A program made the position numbers and the translations under genes. A stretch of DNA of 58,618 nt, taken from assembly GCA_027071315.1 (NCBI GenBank), contig JALSUP010000140.1, forward strand, positions 1-58,618, in the 5' to 3' direction. Of this stretch, positions 40,544 to 50,598 are shown in pieces; position 1 is the stretch's first letter; each line of letters begins with the position of its first letter. The notes beneath the pieces were generated by a model. The model was given only the letters and a program-made list of their open reading frames with translations, searched no databases and was not told the DNA's origin. This DNA is from Sulfurovum sp. Lineage in GTDB: Bacteria; Campylobacterota; Campylobacteria; Campylobacterales; Sulfurovaceae.

Positions 40544-41440
40544 TCACCCTGTGAATTTACCGTTCCTGCTTATTTGTGCATCCATGATCTCTATTTCTCT
40601 CGCTCCTGAGATCACGACATTCGGATTGAGTGAGTAATCCAGTGTCTCATCTCTTCCCTCATAGTCGATAGAGTTCAGAATGACTTTCAGTGCTTCAAAT
40701 CTGGCATCCTGTTTGTTGTTGGATCGTATAACGGTCCATGGTGCATTGTGGGAATGTGTACGTTTCAGCATGTTGTACTTTGTATCTGTAAAGTCATCCC
40801 ACCTGTCCTGTGCCTGTACATCGATCTCGGAGAGTTTCCATTGTCTCAATGGGTCTGTTTTTCTTCTTTCAAATCTTCTTGCCTGTTCATCTTTGGTCAC
40901 AGAGAAATAGAGTTTGATCAGGGTGGTTCCCTGCCTTGTCAAGTCTTTTTCAAACCCTTTGACACCTTTCATGAAATCATCATACTCTTTTTGGGTACAA
41001 AAACCGAAAACGGATTCGACCATGGCTCTGTTGTACCAGCTTCTGTCAAAAAGAACGATCTCTCCGCCTCTTGGAAAGTGTGAAATATACTTCTGGTAGA
41101 ACCACTGGCTCTTTTGTTCTTCTGTCGGTTTACCCAATGCCACAATGCGGTAGTGTTTTTCATTCATATATCGTGTGATTCTTCGAATTGTTCCGCCTTT
41201 TCCTGCTGCATCACGCCCTTCAAAAAGGATGATCATCTTTTGATTGCTTACTTCAAGATGTTTCTGAAGTTTGATCAGTTCCGCCTGATACGGTTTGAGA
41301 GCCTGTTCATGTTTCCGCTTGCTTACTGCTTTGCTTTCTGTTTCATTCTGTGCTTTTGACTCACTGTAACTTTTAATCAGTTCATCCAGTGGGATCATAT
41401 TTCCGTTTATTTCAAATTGTTTTTGATCATTTGTTTCCAT
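40544..41440 (-). CDS. ppk2: Polyphosphate kinase 2
   Basis: A 298-residue PPK2 enzyme that transfers phosphate between polyphosphate and nucleotides. The Walker A loop is LFEGRDAAGKGGTIRR, the Walker B region FDRSWYNRAMVE, and the lid RFERRKTDPLRQWKLSEID. Single-domain length (about 300) fits class I. It ends a run of phosphate genes transcribed from 45172. AAAGGA precedes the start. Confidence 0.9.
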   Translation of the reverse strand: METNDQKQFEINGNMIPLDELIKSYSESKAQNETESKAVSKRKHEQALKPYQAELIKLQKHLEVSNQKMIILFEGRDAAGKGGTIRRITRYMNEKHYRIVALGKPTEEQKSQWFYQKYISHFPRGGEIVLFDRSWYNRAMVESVFGFCTQKEYDDFMKGVKGFEKDLTRQGTTLIKLYFSVTKDEQARRFERRKTDPLRQWKLSEIDVQAQDRWDDFTDTKYNMLKRTHSHNAPWTVIRSNNKQDARFEALKVILNSIDYEGRDETLDYSLNPNVVISGAREIEIMDAQISRNGKFTG

Positions 41441-41441
41441 A

Positions 41442-41726
41442 TTAGTTGTCCTTTATTTTTTTTGAGACTTTGGCCTCTTTTTTGTTGTTCAGCTCATCCA
41501 GTATCTTTTCAGCTTTTTTTATCTGCACTGTGACGATCGCCAGTTCTTCTTTTAATTCCTTTTTCTCTTTTTTGGTTATTTTTTTCTTTACTGCTTTATT
41601 CAGTATCTCTTTTCTGGCTTTCAGTTTTTCCAAAAGACGTTTGAGAGATTTCTTTTTACCACTGTTTTCAAACTCATCCAGTTCCAATAATTCTACGACG
41701 CTTTCAATAAACTTTTTGATACCCAT
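41442..41726 (-). CDS. Small lysine-rich coiled-coil protein
   Basis: A 94-residue, highly charged helical protein (about a third Lys) with heptads throughout (KSLKRLLEKLKARKEILNKA). AAAGGAG precedes its ATG, which overlaps the stop of the upstream cotransporter gene (TAATG). It lies between the Na/Pi cotransporter and PPK2. It may bind polyphosphate or pair with the similar C-terminal helices of the PiT protein; that is inference. Confidence 0.65.
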   Translation of the reverse strand: MGIKKFIESVVELLELDEFENSGKKKSLKRLLEKLKARKEILNKAVKKKITKKEKKELKEELAIVTVQIKKAEKILDELNNKKEAKVSKKIKDN

Positions 41727-43540
41727 TACGTCTCCTTTGCATTTAAAATAAGATCAACATCTTCATCACTGATCAGCATATCTTCACCAATATTTTTTAT
41801 ATCGCCTGTCGCATCGATAAAAATGACTTCTGCCATGGCAATAAAGTTTTTACTTATATTATAGGCATAGGCACTGTCATTCATCAGGGAGGTCGCCATT
41901 TCATTGGTGATCAGATCATGCCTGATCAGCTTGTCAAGTGTCCCATTTGCCAGAATGTCATATTGCTGCATATGTACTTTTGCTTTTGACAAAAGCAGGA
42001 TGATTTCATCCTCTTCCGTCATTTTGGAGATCAGATCGATATTTCTCAACAGTTCAGCCAAACCGATTTTGATACTGTCATATTGCTCCTTGATATATTG
42101 ATTCGGATTTTTATCGTATTTGATCAGATTTTTCTGTAAATATTTTGTATCTTTGATCGCTTCGACAATATCTCTGTTGGCTAGCTTTATGGCATAAAGC
42201 GCTTCAATATTTGCAGGTGACATTTGTGATTGTGCCTTGGTGGAAAAATCGATGATCTCTCCGTAAATACCTTTGATTCGATGGTTGTAGAATGTGTCAA
42301 TATCAATAGCAGTGTTGCTATACGGGTCTTTTACGATATCTTCCAAGGGCATATCAGATACAATATTCTCTCTTTTCAGGTTTAATCCATGGGTAATGAT
42401 CTCAAAGGCATTGGTATATAAATGCCTTGTTTCTCTTATGATCGCGGCCATAGCAGTTGTCGGAAGTTCTAAAACAGAGTCATTTAAATATTTGACACCT
42501 TCAAATTCTTCAACTTCTTTTTTACCGGGTTTAATACTCTTTTGAAGAAAACTGACAAGTGTATCTACAAAGGGTATAAATACAACCACTCCCATTATTT
42601 TGAATAAACTGTCAAAAACAGCCAGTCTTAATGTATGGTTGTCACTTGCAATACCCAGATGATCACTTATGAAAGCGACAGCAGAGATCATCTGATCCAT
42701 TATCAGTACGGCAATGACTGCTGTAATGAGGTTGAAGATCAAATGTGCCCCTGCCAGTCTTTTCCCGTCAATATTTGAACTGAGTGAACCGATGATCGCA
42801 GTGATCGTGGTACCGATATTGGCACCAATAACCAGAGCAATGGCATTCTCATACGTTATCTGGTTTACAGCCAGAGCCGCCAGTATCAGTACAATAGTAG
42901 CATGTGATGACTGCATGATGACAGTTGCCAGTATACCGATGCCGATAAAGATCATCATGCCTTTAAAGCCAGGTACAGCAAATGAAGCAAGATCAATGGT
43001 ATCTTTAAAAGCTTCAAACCCTTCTTTCATATAATGGATACCTAGAAATAAAAATCCAAGTCCAGCCAGTATATAACCAATTCCTTTAAGCGATTTAGCT
43101 TTTTGAAAAATTAAAACAACGCCAAAAACCAGCATGGGCATTGCATATTGTGCAATATGAATTTTTAAACCAAAGCCTGCCATAAGCCAGGCACCGGTGG
43201 TCGTACCGATATTTGCTCCAAAAATGATCCCTATACCTTGAGCAAGGCCAATAAGTCCGGCCCCAATAAAGGAGATAGTCAATACCGAAACAAGAGAACT
43301 TGATTGCATCATAGCCGTAGCTACAAAACCAAAACCGATACTCTTGTAGAGTGTATCGGTAGATTTTTTGAGAATTTTCTCAAGCATACCACCGGAAAAA
43401 GCTTTAAACCCTTCTTCAAGGGCGATCATTCCAAACAAAAATATGGCCACACCTGCTGAAATTTCCTTAAAATTAGGACTTATCCAAAAACCATAAGCCA
43501 GAACAAGAAGAATACTGGGTAAAAATATTTTCCTTAACAT
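41726..43540 (-). CDS. Na+/phosphate cotransporter with PhoU-like domain (NptA family)
   Basis: A 604-residue protein. The membrane half (residues 1-320) has the two QSS repeats (ATAMMQSSSLVSVLTIS and ATVIMQSSHATIVLIL), each followed by a GANIGTT signature. The C-terminal part (about 340-590) is helical and PhoU-like, with a late acidic stretch. It moves phosphate with sodium, in or out. Its start abuts the stop of the PiT gene (TAAATG). Confidence 0.87.
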   Translation of the reverse strand: MLRKIFLPSILLVLAYGFWISPNFKEISAGVAIFLFGMIALEEGFKAFSGGMLEKILKKSTDTLYKSIGFGFVATAMMQSSSLVSVLTISFIGAGLIGLAQGIGIIFGANIGTTTGAWLMAGFGLKIHIAQYAMPMLVFGVVLIFQKAKSLKGIGYILAGLGFLFLGIHYMKEGFEAFKDTIDLASFAVPGFKGMMIFIGIGILATVIMQSSHATIVLILAALAVNQITYENAIALVIGANIGTTITAIIGSLSSNIDGKRLAGAHLIFNLITAVIAVLIMDQMISAVAFISDHLGIASDNHTLRLAVFDSLFKIMGVVVFIPFVDTLVSFLQKSIKPGKKEVEEFEGVKYLNDSVLELPTTAMAAIIRETRHLYTNAFEIITHGLNLKRENIVSDMPLEDIVKDPYSNTAIDIDTFYNHRIKGIYGEIIDFSTKAQSQMSPANIEALYAIKLANRDIVEAIKDTKYLQKNLIKYDKNPNQYIKEQYDSIKIGLAELLRNIDLISKMTEEDEIILLLSKAKVHMQQYDILANGTLDKLIRHDLITNEMATSLMNDSAYAYNISKNFIAMAEVIFIDATGDIKNIGEDMLISDEDVDLILNAKET

Positions 43541-45172
43541 TTAAAGAACCATACCCCTGATCATGAAGTATATGGCTGCAGAAAGAACAGCAGCGGCAGG
43601 AACAGTAATGACCCATGCTGCAATGATCTTTTTCACGGCATCCCTCTTGACATATTGGACTTTTTGAACAGATTTTAAATGCTTTTTAGCCTCTTTGAGC
43701 AGTTTTTCTTCATCATCGATCATTTTGTAAAGTTCTACGATCCTTTCATAGTCTGCTTTTTTCTTTTCCTCTTTCCCTTCCAGTGTTTCAAGTTGTGCAT
43801 GGAGTGCTTTAAGCTGTTTTTTCTCATCAATGATATGCTCTTTTTCATGAGCTATATCATCTTTTTCTTCACTTCCTTCAAGATACTCTCTTAAAAAACC
43901 TACCCCGAAGATGCCACCCACGGCAATGTGAGTAGAAGAGACAGGAAGACCGAGTTGTGATGCAATGATAACTGTAATGGAAGCTGCCATAGCGACTGAG
44001 AAGGCTCTCATCTGATCCAGTTCTGTAATTTCAGAACCCACGGTCCTGATGAGTTTGGGGCCATACAACGCAAGACCGATGGCAATACCCAGGGCACCAA
44101 CGGCCATGACCCATAAAGGGATGCCTGCTTTGGATGAAATACCGCCGGTCATGACTGCATCATTAATGGCGGCCAGGGGTCCAATGGCATTGGCTACATC
44201 ATTGGCACCATGCGCAAAGCTCAGAAGTGCCGCTGCAAAGATCAGAGGTACGGTAAAGAGTACATTGATACCGGCACGGGAGTTTTCTATTGTAGAGGCT
44301 TTTTTAATGAGGGTTGTTCTTACTATAAAATAGACCAGAACCGCTACGATGAGTCCAAAGAGCATTGCTACGACAAACGTAGGTTTTTTGGTGTCAGGGA
44401 GGAAGATAAGTACATCAACAATATGCGGCCAGACCTTTTTGAGGCCTTTGAGTGTAAGGTACGTTACAAATGCCCATGACATAATGGCAACAAATATAGG
44501 TACCCATTTGACGGCGGCTTCTATTTTATTTTCTTTGAAGACCATGGTCTTTTTAATGGCAAAAAGAAAAGAAGCAGCAATGATACCGCCAAGCACCGGA
44601 GAGATCACCCATGAAGCTGCGATCTTCCCCATGGTTCCCCAGGCAACAATACCGAAGCCGGCAGCAGCGATACCTGCACCCATAACACCTCCGACAATGG
44701 AGTGTGTCGTAGATACCGGTGCTTTTGCCATGGTTGCGAAGTTCAGCCACAGTGCAGCGGCCAGAAGAGCAGCCATCATCGCCCATATAAAAGAATCTGT
44801 ATTGGCACCAAAGGCAGAAATGTCAATGATCCCTTTTTTGATGGTCTTGACAACATCTCCCCCGGCGATCAACGCACCAGCAGCTTCAAATATGGCTGCA
44901 ATGACGATAGCACCGCCCATGGTGAGGGCTTTGGATCCAACGGCAGGTCCTACATTGTTCGCGACATCATTCGCACCGATATTCATTGCCATGTATGCAC
45001 CGAAAAGTGCGGCTATGGCAAGGAATACATTGTTGGGTATACCCCCGGTACTCATAAAACTGTAACTGAGTACGGCTACCATGAAAAAGAGTGCTGCACC
45101 CAGCCTTATAAAGTCAAACCCGCTGCCTTTTAAAGCCTCTTTCTGCATTTTTTTTACTGTCTGTATTTCCAT
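43541..45172 (-). CDS. pit: PiT-family inorganic phosphate transporter with coiled-coil loop
   Basis: A 543-residue low-affinity phosphate transporter. Both PiT signatures are present: GANDVANNVGPAVGS (after residue 65) and HGANDVANAIGPLAAI (about residue 325). Between the last two membrane regions is a charged coiled-coil insert (about 435-510; EKEHIIDEKKQLKALHAQLE). It is first in a block with a second phosphate transporter, a coiled-coil protein and PPK2. GGTGGG precedes the start. Confidence 0.88.
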   Translation of the reverse strand: MEIQTVKKMQKEALKGSGFDFIRLGAALFFMVAVLSYSFMSTGGIPNNVFLAIAALFGAYMAMNIGANDVANNVGPAVGSKALTMGGAIVIAAIFEAAGALIAGGDVVKTIKKGIIDISAFGANTDSFIWAMMAALLAAALWLNFATMAKAPVSTTHSIVGGVMGAGIAAAGFGIVAWGTMGKIAASWVISPVLGGIIAASFLFAIKKTMVFKENKIEAAVKWVPIFVAIMSWAFVTYLTLKGLKKVWPHIVDVLIFLPDTKKPTFVVAMLFGLIVAVLVYFIVRTTLIKKASTIENSRAGINVLFTVPLIFAAALLSFAHGANDVANAIGPLAAINDAVMTGGISSKAGIPLWVMAVGALGIAIGLALYGPKLIRTVGSEITELDQMRAFSVAMAASITVIIASQLGLPVSSTHIAVGGIFGVGFLREYLEGSEEKDDIAHEKEHIIDEKKQLKALHAQLETLEGKEEKKKADYERIVELYKMIDDEEKLLKEAKKHLKSVQKVQYVKRDAVKKIIAAWVITVPAAAVLSAAIYFMIRGMVL

Positions 45173-45200
45173 TGATTTCCCACCTTTTTCATCGTTGATA

Positions 45201-45214
45201 TATACTTAAGTATA
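45201..45214. promoter_or_regulatory. Perfect palindrome upstream of the phosphate block
   Basis: TATACTTAAGTATA, a 14-bp perfect palindrome 29 nt before the PiT start. It could be an operator or overlap a -10 box. No Campylobacter-type PHO box was recognised. Confidence 0.4.
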
Positions 45215-45291
45215 CTCCTCTTTCTCTTAGTACAATAATAAAAATGTAAATAAGCGGGAGAATAAAATACAGCGTGTAAATCGGTATTAAT

Positions 45292-45660
45292 TTACGTATG
45301 CTGCTTTGTGACCAGGCGTTGATAAAAGATCTCTGGATCAGGCAGATCCAGAGTACACTCTCTCTGTTTTGTACCCCACATCGGTTCGGGAAAATAGGAG
45401 TCTTCCTCAAAACGTGCCATAATATGCCAGTGTACATGCGGCATATAGTTTCCAAAGGAAGCAATGTTGATCTTTGTGGGTTTATAATAAGCCAGCATCT
45501 CTTTTTCTATGATATCGAGCAGATCAAAAATTTCAAATTTGATCTCACTCGGTACTTCAGACATCTCTTTGTAGGCTGTCTGCGTAAAGATTTTCAACCA
45601 GGGAATCTCACTCTCTTCGATTTCAATACGTAGATGTTCATTTTCATAGATGGTAGACAT
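45292..45660 (-). CDS. HIT-family nucleotide hydrolase/transferase
   Basis: A 122-residue HIT protein with the catalytic triad motif HVHWHIMAR (His-x-His-x-His). HIT proteins hydrolyse nucleotidyl-amino or dinucleoside phosphates. AAGGA precedes the start, which abuts the stop of the Sua5-like gene. Confidence 0.85.
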   Translation of the reverse strand: MSTIYENEHLRIEIEESEIPWLKIFTQTAYKEMSEVPSEIKFEIFDLLDIIEKEMLAYYKPTKINIASFGNYMPHVHWHIMARFEEDSYFPEPMWGTKQRECTLDLPDPEIFYQRLVTKQHT

Positions 45661-46106
45661 TAACGGATCCTTTTTAGATTATTTTTACCTAATCTAAAGA
45701 TAGACGAGGGCTGCTGTACAGCAGTAAGCGGTTCTACGATCACATCAGCCTTCTCTTTTGCAAAACCTTCATTGTAAGGTTCATTGGAAAGGTTGGCCGA
45801 AGTGGTATAGGCCCATTTGAGACGGTTTAGGAGTAAAAGATGTACTTTGTCATGCACAACACGGTATGAGTGGCCATTAGGCATAATAAATGTGGTTTTA
45901 GCACTCCGTCTGACTCTTTTTTTATGTTTTGATGGAACACGGGTAAAGGTTTTAAGTGTAGAGAGGGAATTAAGTGCTTGAATATAGTATTTATGAGGAG
46001 GACGTTGTTTTATGGCAGTCAGTTTCTCAGCATTTTGAGAGACAAAACCGATGGTGGTATCGGTTTGCGTGAGGAAGACCAGTTCTTTTAGGGATTCAGG
46101 CTTCAC
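45660..46106 (-). CDS. Short Sua5/YciO/YrdC-family protein
   Basis: A 148-residue protein with the N-terminal YrdC pattern (LTQTDTTIGFVSQNAEKLTAIKQRP in part: TDTTIGFVSQ, IKQRP) and a later TTSANLSNEP loop typical of the family. It is shorter than TsaC or Sua5 (about 190-350) but similar short forms are usual in this phylum. It may take part in threonylcarbamoyl-adenosine formation or bind RNA. Start is GTG at 46106, 15 nt after the carB stop. Confidence 0.75.
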   Translation of the reverse strand: MKPESLKELVFLTQTDTTIGFVSQNAEKLTAIKQRPPHKYYIQALNSLSTLKTFTRVPSKHKKRVRRSAKTTFIMPNGHSYRVVHDKVHLLLLNRLKWAYTTSANLSNEPYNEGFAKEKADVIVEPLTAVQQPSSIFRLGKNNLKRIR

Positions 46107-46120
46107 TCTCTGTGCTTCTT

Positions 46121-49100
46121 TTATGCGAGATAATCTTGCAATGCATGCGGTTCAAGTTCACCATTTTGTGCTTTGAGCTCTTTAATGGCCAAGGCAGTTG
46201 CTTTTGCTGCTGCGATGGTTGTAAAGTAGGCAACATTGTTTGAAAGGACAGACTGTCTAATGCATTTTGCATCTGTTTTGCTTCCTGCATTGTCAGAGGT
46301 GTTAATGGCCAAGTCGATCTCTTCATTTTTGATCATGTCATCAATATTTGGACGACCTTCAGAGATCTTCAAGACTTTTGTCGCTGAGACACCTGCTGCT
46401 GCCAATGCCGCATAGGTACCTGAAGTTGCCACAATGTCAAAACCAAGATCTTCAAACATTTTACCGATCTCCCCGGCACTTGGCTTGTCAGACTCTGTGA
46501 GTGAGATGAAAAGTTTTCCTTCTAAAGGAATGTTGTTTTTAGAGGCAAACTGAGACTTGGCGAAAGACATTCCAAAGTTATCTGAAATACCCATCACTTC
46601 ACCTGTAGACTTCATTTCAGGCCCCAAGATAAGGTCAGAACCGGGTAGTTTGTTGAAAGGGAAGACGGCTTCTTTAACCGCGACATGCCCTTTTAGGTTT
46701 GGCTCCATGATCTCTTTGTCGAAGTTGACGACATTAAAGGTGTCATAGAATTTCAAGGCTTCTCTCAAGTCACCCTGTACCATGACTCTTGTGGCTACTT
46801 TTGCCAAAGGAACACCTGTTGCCTTGGAGACAAATGGTACCGTTCTTGAAGCTCTGGGGTTTACTTCAATGAGGTAAATTTCACCTCTGTGGATGGCATA
46901 CTGGATATTCATAAGGCCCACAACCCCAAGACCCAATGCTATTTTGGCTGTCTGCTCTTTCACTTCGTCCTGAAGTTCAGTCGAGATGGAAACAGGAGGC
47001 AGTGAACAGGCTGAATCTCCAGAGTGGATCCCTGCTTCTTCAATGTGCTGCATGACCGAACCGATGTAAACATCTTTACCGTCACAAATAGCATCGACAT
47101 CCAGTTCAATGGCATTGTCAAGGAATTTGTCAATGAGTACCGGTGCATCATGGGAGACAGATACGGCTTCATCCATATACTGTTTAAGTTCTTCATCGTG
47201 GTACACTGTTTTCATACCACGTCCGCCAAGTACGAAAGAAGGACGTACGAGGACAGGGTAACCAATACGGTTAGCCACAAGCATGGCTTCATCTTTCGCG
47301 ATGACTGTCCCATTTTCAGGTTGCTTAAGGCCAAGGTCAGTAATGAAAGCAGAGAATAGTTCTCTATCTTCCGCCAAGTCAATTACTTTTGCCGTCGTTC
47401 CTGAAATTTTTGCTCCGATCGAAGTCAGTTTTTTAGCCAACTTTAATGGCGTCTGCCCACCAAAGTGTACAATGACACCATCCGGCTTTTCAATATCAAT
47501 GACATTTCTAACATGCTCAAAGTCTATTGGCTCAAAGTAAAGGATATCTGAAGTGTCGTAGTCTGTAGAAACAGTCTCCGGGTTACAGTTATACATAATG
47601 GACTTCACGCCCATGTCTTCCAAGGCAAAGGCAGCATGCACACAACAGTAGTCAAATTCAATACCCTGACCGATCCTGTTTGGTCCACCACCGATGACAA
47701 GTACTTTTTTATCGGTACTTTCCTCTTTCTCTTCCTGAGGTAATTTTGTAATGTTTGTGGTAGAGTAAAGGTAAGGTGTGAGTGCTTTAAACTCAGCCGC
47801 ACAGGTATCGACTTCATTATATTCAAGCAGCACACCGAGTTTCTCTCGGGCTGTGTAAATATCGTTTTCGGTAAGGTCTAATCCCTCTTTTTTAGAGATG
47901 ACTTCAGCGATCATTTCATCAGAAAAACCTTCCGCTTTGACTTCTCTAAGTCTTGTGGCATCTGAGAGCAGGGCAATGTCCATCTCTTTTTCACGCTCTG
48001 CCAGCTCTTCAAGCTGATAGAGGAACCATCTGTCGATCTTACAAAGATCAAAGATCGCATCTACGGTCATACCGCGTCTGAGTCCTTCAAAGACATAGAG
48101 CATACGGTCTGCATGGGAACGGCGGATCTCACGTACAAGCTCTTCACCGTCACATTTAACTGGGTTAAATCCTGTCAGATCGGTCTCAAGTGAACATAAG
48201 GCTTTCTGGAAAGACTCTTTAAAGGTACGTCCAATCGCCATCACTTCACCTACAGACTTCATCGCTGTGGTAAGTGTAGAGTTTGCCATTGGGAATTTTT
48301 CAAAAGTAAATCTTGGTAACTTTGTCACAATGTAGTCGATCACCGGTTCAAAAGAAGCAGGTGTCCCTGTAATATCATTGGTGATCTCATCGAGTGTGAA
48401 TCCTACAGCCAGGAGTGTTGCCACCTTGGCAATAGGATAACCCGTTGCCTTTGAAGCCAGTGCAGAGGAGCGTGAAACTCTTGGGTTCATCTCAATGACG
48501 ATCATACGTCCTGTGTCTGGATTGATGGAGAACTGTACGTTTGAACCGCCCGTGTCGACACCAATTTCACGCAGGATCTTAAAAGAGGCATCACGCATAT
48601 TTTGGTACTCTTTGTCTGTCAGGGTGAGGGCAGGTGCCATGGTAATGGAGTCACCTGTGTGGACACCCATCGGGTCAAAGTTTTCAATGGAACAGACGAT
48701 GATACAGTTATCTGCTTTATCACGTATCACTTCCATTTCGTACTCTTTCCATCCAAGCAGTGATTCCATGATCTCGATCTCATTAATAGGAGAGGCTTCC
48801 AGTCCCTCTTGTGCGAGTTTTTTGAATTCATCTATATTGTACGCCACACCGGAACCACCACCGGCCATAGTAAAGGAAGCTCTTGAAATAACAGGGAAAC
48901 CGATCTCTTTGGCAAGCGTCAGTGCCTCTTCCAGGTTGTAAGCATTGGCACTTTTTGGCAAGTCCATACCAATTTTGATCATTGCCTGGTTAAAGAGATG
49001 TCTGTCTTCTCCTTTTTTAATGGCTTCAGGGTTGGCACCCAAAAAGTCGATACCTTCAAGCATCCCTGCGTCATTCATATCCATTGCAACGTTCAGTGCT

Positions 49101-49381
49101 GTCTGTCCGCCCATGGTCGGCAGGATAGCATCTACATTCTCTTTTTTAATGATCTTGTCGATCACTTCTGCCGTAATAGGTTCAATATAGGTACGGTCGG
49201 CAAATTCAGGGTCTGTCATGATGGTGGCAGGGTTTGAGTTGATAAGTACTACTCTGTAGCCCAGCTCCTTAAGTGTTTTTGCAGCTTGTGTTCCGGAATA
49301 GTCAAATTCACAGGCTTGACCAATAACGATTGGTCCAGATCCGATAAGTAAAATAGTTTTGATGTCATTACGTTTTGGCAT
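46121..49381 (-). CDS. carB: Carbamoyl-phosphate synthase large subunit
   Basis: A 1086-residue synthetase that makes carbamoyl phosphate for arginine and pyrimidines. Two ATP-grasp halves are visible: the first starts [23 protein letters not shown] (in part [17 protein letters not shown]) and the second [17 protein letters not shown], each followed by an [18 protein letters not shown] / [18 protein letters not shown] loop. A C-terminal MGS-like allosteric domain follows residue 940. Length is normal. It has its own promoter, cut off from mreC by a terminator. Confidence 0.95.
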   Translation of the reverse strand: MPKRNDIKTILLIGSGPIVIGQACEFDYSGTQAAKTLKELGYRVVLINSNPATIMTDPEFADRTYIEPITAEVIDKIIKKENVDAILPTMGGQTALNVAMDMNDAGMLEGIDFLGANPEAIKKGEDRHLFNQAMIKIGMDLPKSANAYNLEEALTLAKEIGFPVISRASFTMAGGGSGVAYNIDEFKKLAQEGLEASPINEIEIMESLLGWKEYEMEVIRDKADNCIIVCSIENFDPMGVHTGDSITMAPALTLTDKEYQNMRDASFKILREIGVDTGGSNVQFSINPDTGRMIVIEMNPRVSRSSALASKATGYPIAKVATLLAVGFTLDEITNDITGTPASFEPVIDYIVTKLPRFTFEKFPMANSTLTTAMKSVGEVMAIGRTFKESFQKALCSLETDLTGFNPVKCDGEELVREIRRSHADRMLYVFEGLRRGMTVDAIFDLCKIDRWFLYQLEELAEREKEMDIALLSDATRLREVKAEGFSDEMIAEVISKKEGLDLTENDIYTAREKLGVLLEYNEVDTCAAEFKALTPYLYSTTNITKLPQEEKEESTDKKVLVIGGGPNRIGQGIEFDYCCVHAAFALEDMGVKSIMYNCNPETVSTDYDTSDILYFEPIDFEHVRNVIDIEKPDGVIVHFGGQTPLKLAKKLTSIGAKISGTTAKVIDLAEDRELFSAFITDLGLKQPENGTVIAKDEAMLVANRIGYPVLVRPSFVLGGRGMKTVYHDEELKQYMDEAVSVSHDAPVLIDKFLDNAIELDVDAICDGKDVYIGSVMQHIEEAGIHSGDSACSLPPVSISTELQDEVKEQTAKIALGLGVVGLMNIQYAIHRGEIYLIEVNPRASRTVPFVSKATGVPLAKVATRVMVQGDLREALKFYDTFNVVNFDKEIMEPNLKGHVAVKEAVFPFNKLPGSDLILGPEMKSTGEVMGISDNFGMSFAKSQFASKNNIPLEGKLFISLTESDKPSAGEIGKMFEDLGFDIVATSGTYAALAAAGVSATKVLKISEGRPNIDDMIKNEEIDLAINTSDNAGSKTDAKCIRQSVLSNNVAYFTTIAAAKATALAIKELKAQNGELEPHALQDYLA

Positions 49382-49410
49382 GGAGAAATACCCTTAATTT
49401 TTAGTTTGAT

Positions 49411-49416
49411 ATTATA
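49411..49416 (-). promoter_or_regulatory. -10 box of carB
   Basis: TATAAT on the minus strand, 29 nt before the carB ATG, with AAGGG in the leader. Confidence 0.5.
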
Positions 49417-49430
49417 CGTTAGAGAGGCTC

Positions 49431-49451
49431 AAAAAGCCCTTAAAAAAGGGC
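49431..49451 (-). terminator. Rho-independent terminator after mreC
   Basis: On the minus strand GCCCTT, loop TTTT, AAGGGC, followed by TTTTTG. It lies between the mreC stop and the carB promoter. Confidence 0.7.
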
Positions 49452-49467
49452 AATTTCAGAGGGTTTT

Positions 49468-50598
49468 TTAGAAGAGATCCAAAGATTTTGGATGTGAAGT
49501 TTTCTTTTTATATGTTTTCTTCTTTTTCTTGTGCGATGCCGGCTTCTTCACATCTTCAGGATGCTCTACAGGCACTTCAGGCTCTACCACATCATCCATG
49601 GTCTGATCAACACGGTTGGGAATACTTGACATGATAGGAATGGTACTGTTGAATTCAGGTTTACTCTGCACCGGCAGACTTACATTACTGTCGCTCAGGT
49701 TACTGTCATTCAATGTGTTTTCATTACGGATCAAGTACGTTTCATTGCTGTCTATATAAATTTTTTCAACATCTTTTGGACACTTTAGAGCGATCTTTGT
49801 TTTGTTATTGTCAAAATCTTCTAAAAGAGTCGATTTAGGGTCATTGATGACAAAAAATGTCTTGGGGTGCATCACATTACTGTACGTTTTGATGTAGGCA
49901 ACCGTGTAGGCACTCTGAACCTCGACCTTTGTAACAATACCGACAGGAAGGCTTCTGAAAAAGATTTCATCAAGACCGGAAGTGACTACTTTGTCTCCGA
50001 CCTGAATATTGTGCCATTTCGGAATGAATTTGATGAGCATCTTGTTTTTTTCTACACCTATGGCAATACCGGGTGCTTTTTTATCACCGATGAAGACAGA
50101 AAAACGACATTTGTCATCGGAGGTGAGATAGCCGTAAAGCTGACCATTCTTCACCATAGAAACACCGGCAACAACGGTTCCCTGTATGAGACCATAGATC
50201 TTCTTCTCCACGATCCCTTTTGGTTTGGTAAGAATAATTTGCGAAAAACTGTTCAGTTTCACATAAGAGATCGTTTCTGCTATGGAAATGTTGTGCGCAG
50301 GCAGTCTGGAAAGCTGAGGAAGAATTTCATAGACTTCCTGTACCTGCTCAATATAGTGCATCTGTTCAAGAAGACGCTTTCGAAGTACACGGTTTTCATG
50401 GCTGAATTTCTCAATGGTCTCTTTTTGAAAGATATAGCTGTGGCTTTTGTCTTCCAAACCCTGTGTTACAGCCTTGTATTTCTGCTTTATAGGATTGACG
50501 AGATTCAGCAGTGTATCTGAGATCTTATCATTGTTCCTGGTCAAGAGTACTACGAGTATCAACAGGAGTACTACAATGGTGAGTATTCTAGTCTTCAT
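49468..50598 (-). CDS. mreC: Rod-shape protein MreC
   Basis: A 376-residue protein anchored by one N-terminal helix (ILTIVVLLLILVVLLT), with a coiled coil (residues 45-95) and the MreC beta-barrel domains (VVAGVSMVKNGQLYGYLTS, KWHNIQVGDKVVTSG). A long Lys/Pro-rich C-terminal tail (PASHKKKKKTYKKK) is longer than in E. coli MreC. It links MreB to the wall-synthesis machinery. It overlaps mreB by 11 nt. Confidence 0.87.
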   Translation of the reverse strand: MKTRILTIVVLLLILVVLLTRNNDKISDTLLNLVNPIKQKYKAVTQGLEDKSHSYIFQKETIEKFSHENRVLRKRLLEQMHYIEQVQEVYEILPQLSRLPAHNISIAETISYVKLNSFSQIILTKPKGIVEKKIYGLIQGTVVAGVSMVKNGQLYGYLTSDDKCRFSVFIGDKKAPGIAIGVEKNKMLIKFIPKWHNIQVGDKVVTSGLDEIFFRSLPVGIVTKVEVQSAYTVAYIKTYSNVMHPKTFFVINDPKSTLLEDFDNNKTKIALKCPKDVEKIYIDSNETYLIRNENTLNDSNLSDSNVSLPVQSKPEFNSTIPIMSSIPNRVDQTMDDVVEPEVPVEHPEDVKKPASHKKKKKTYKKKTSHPKSLDLF

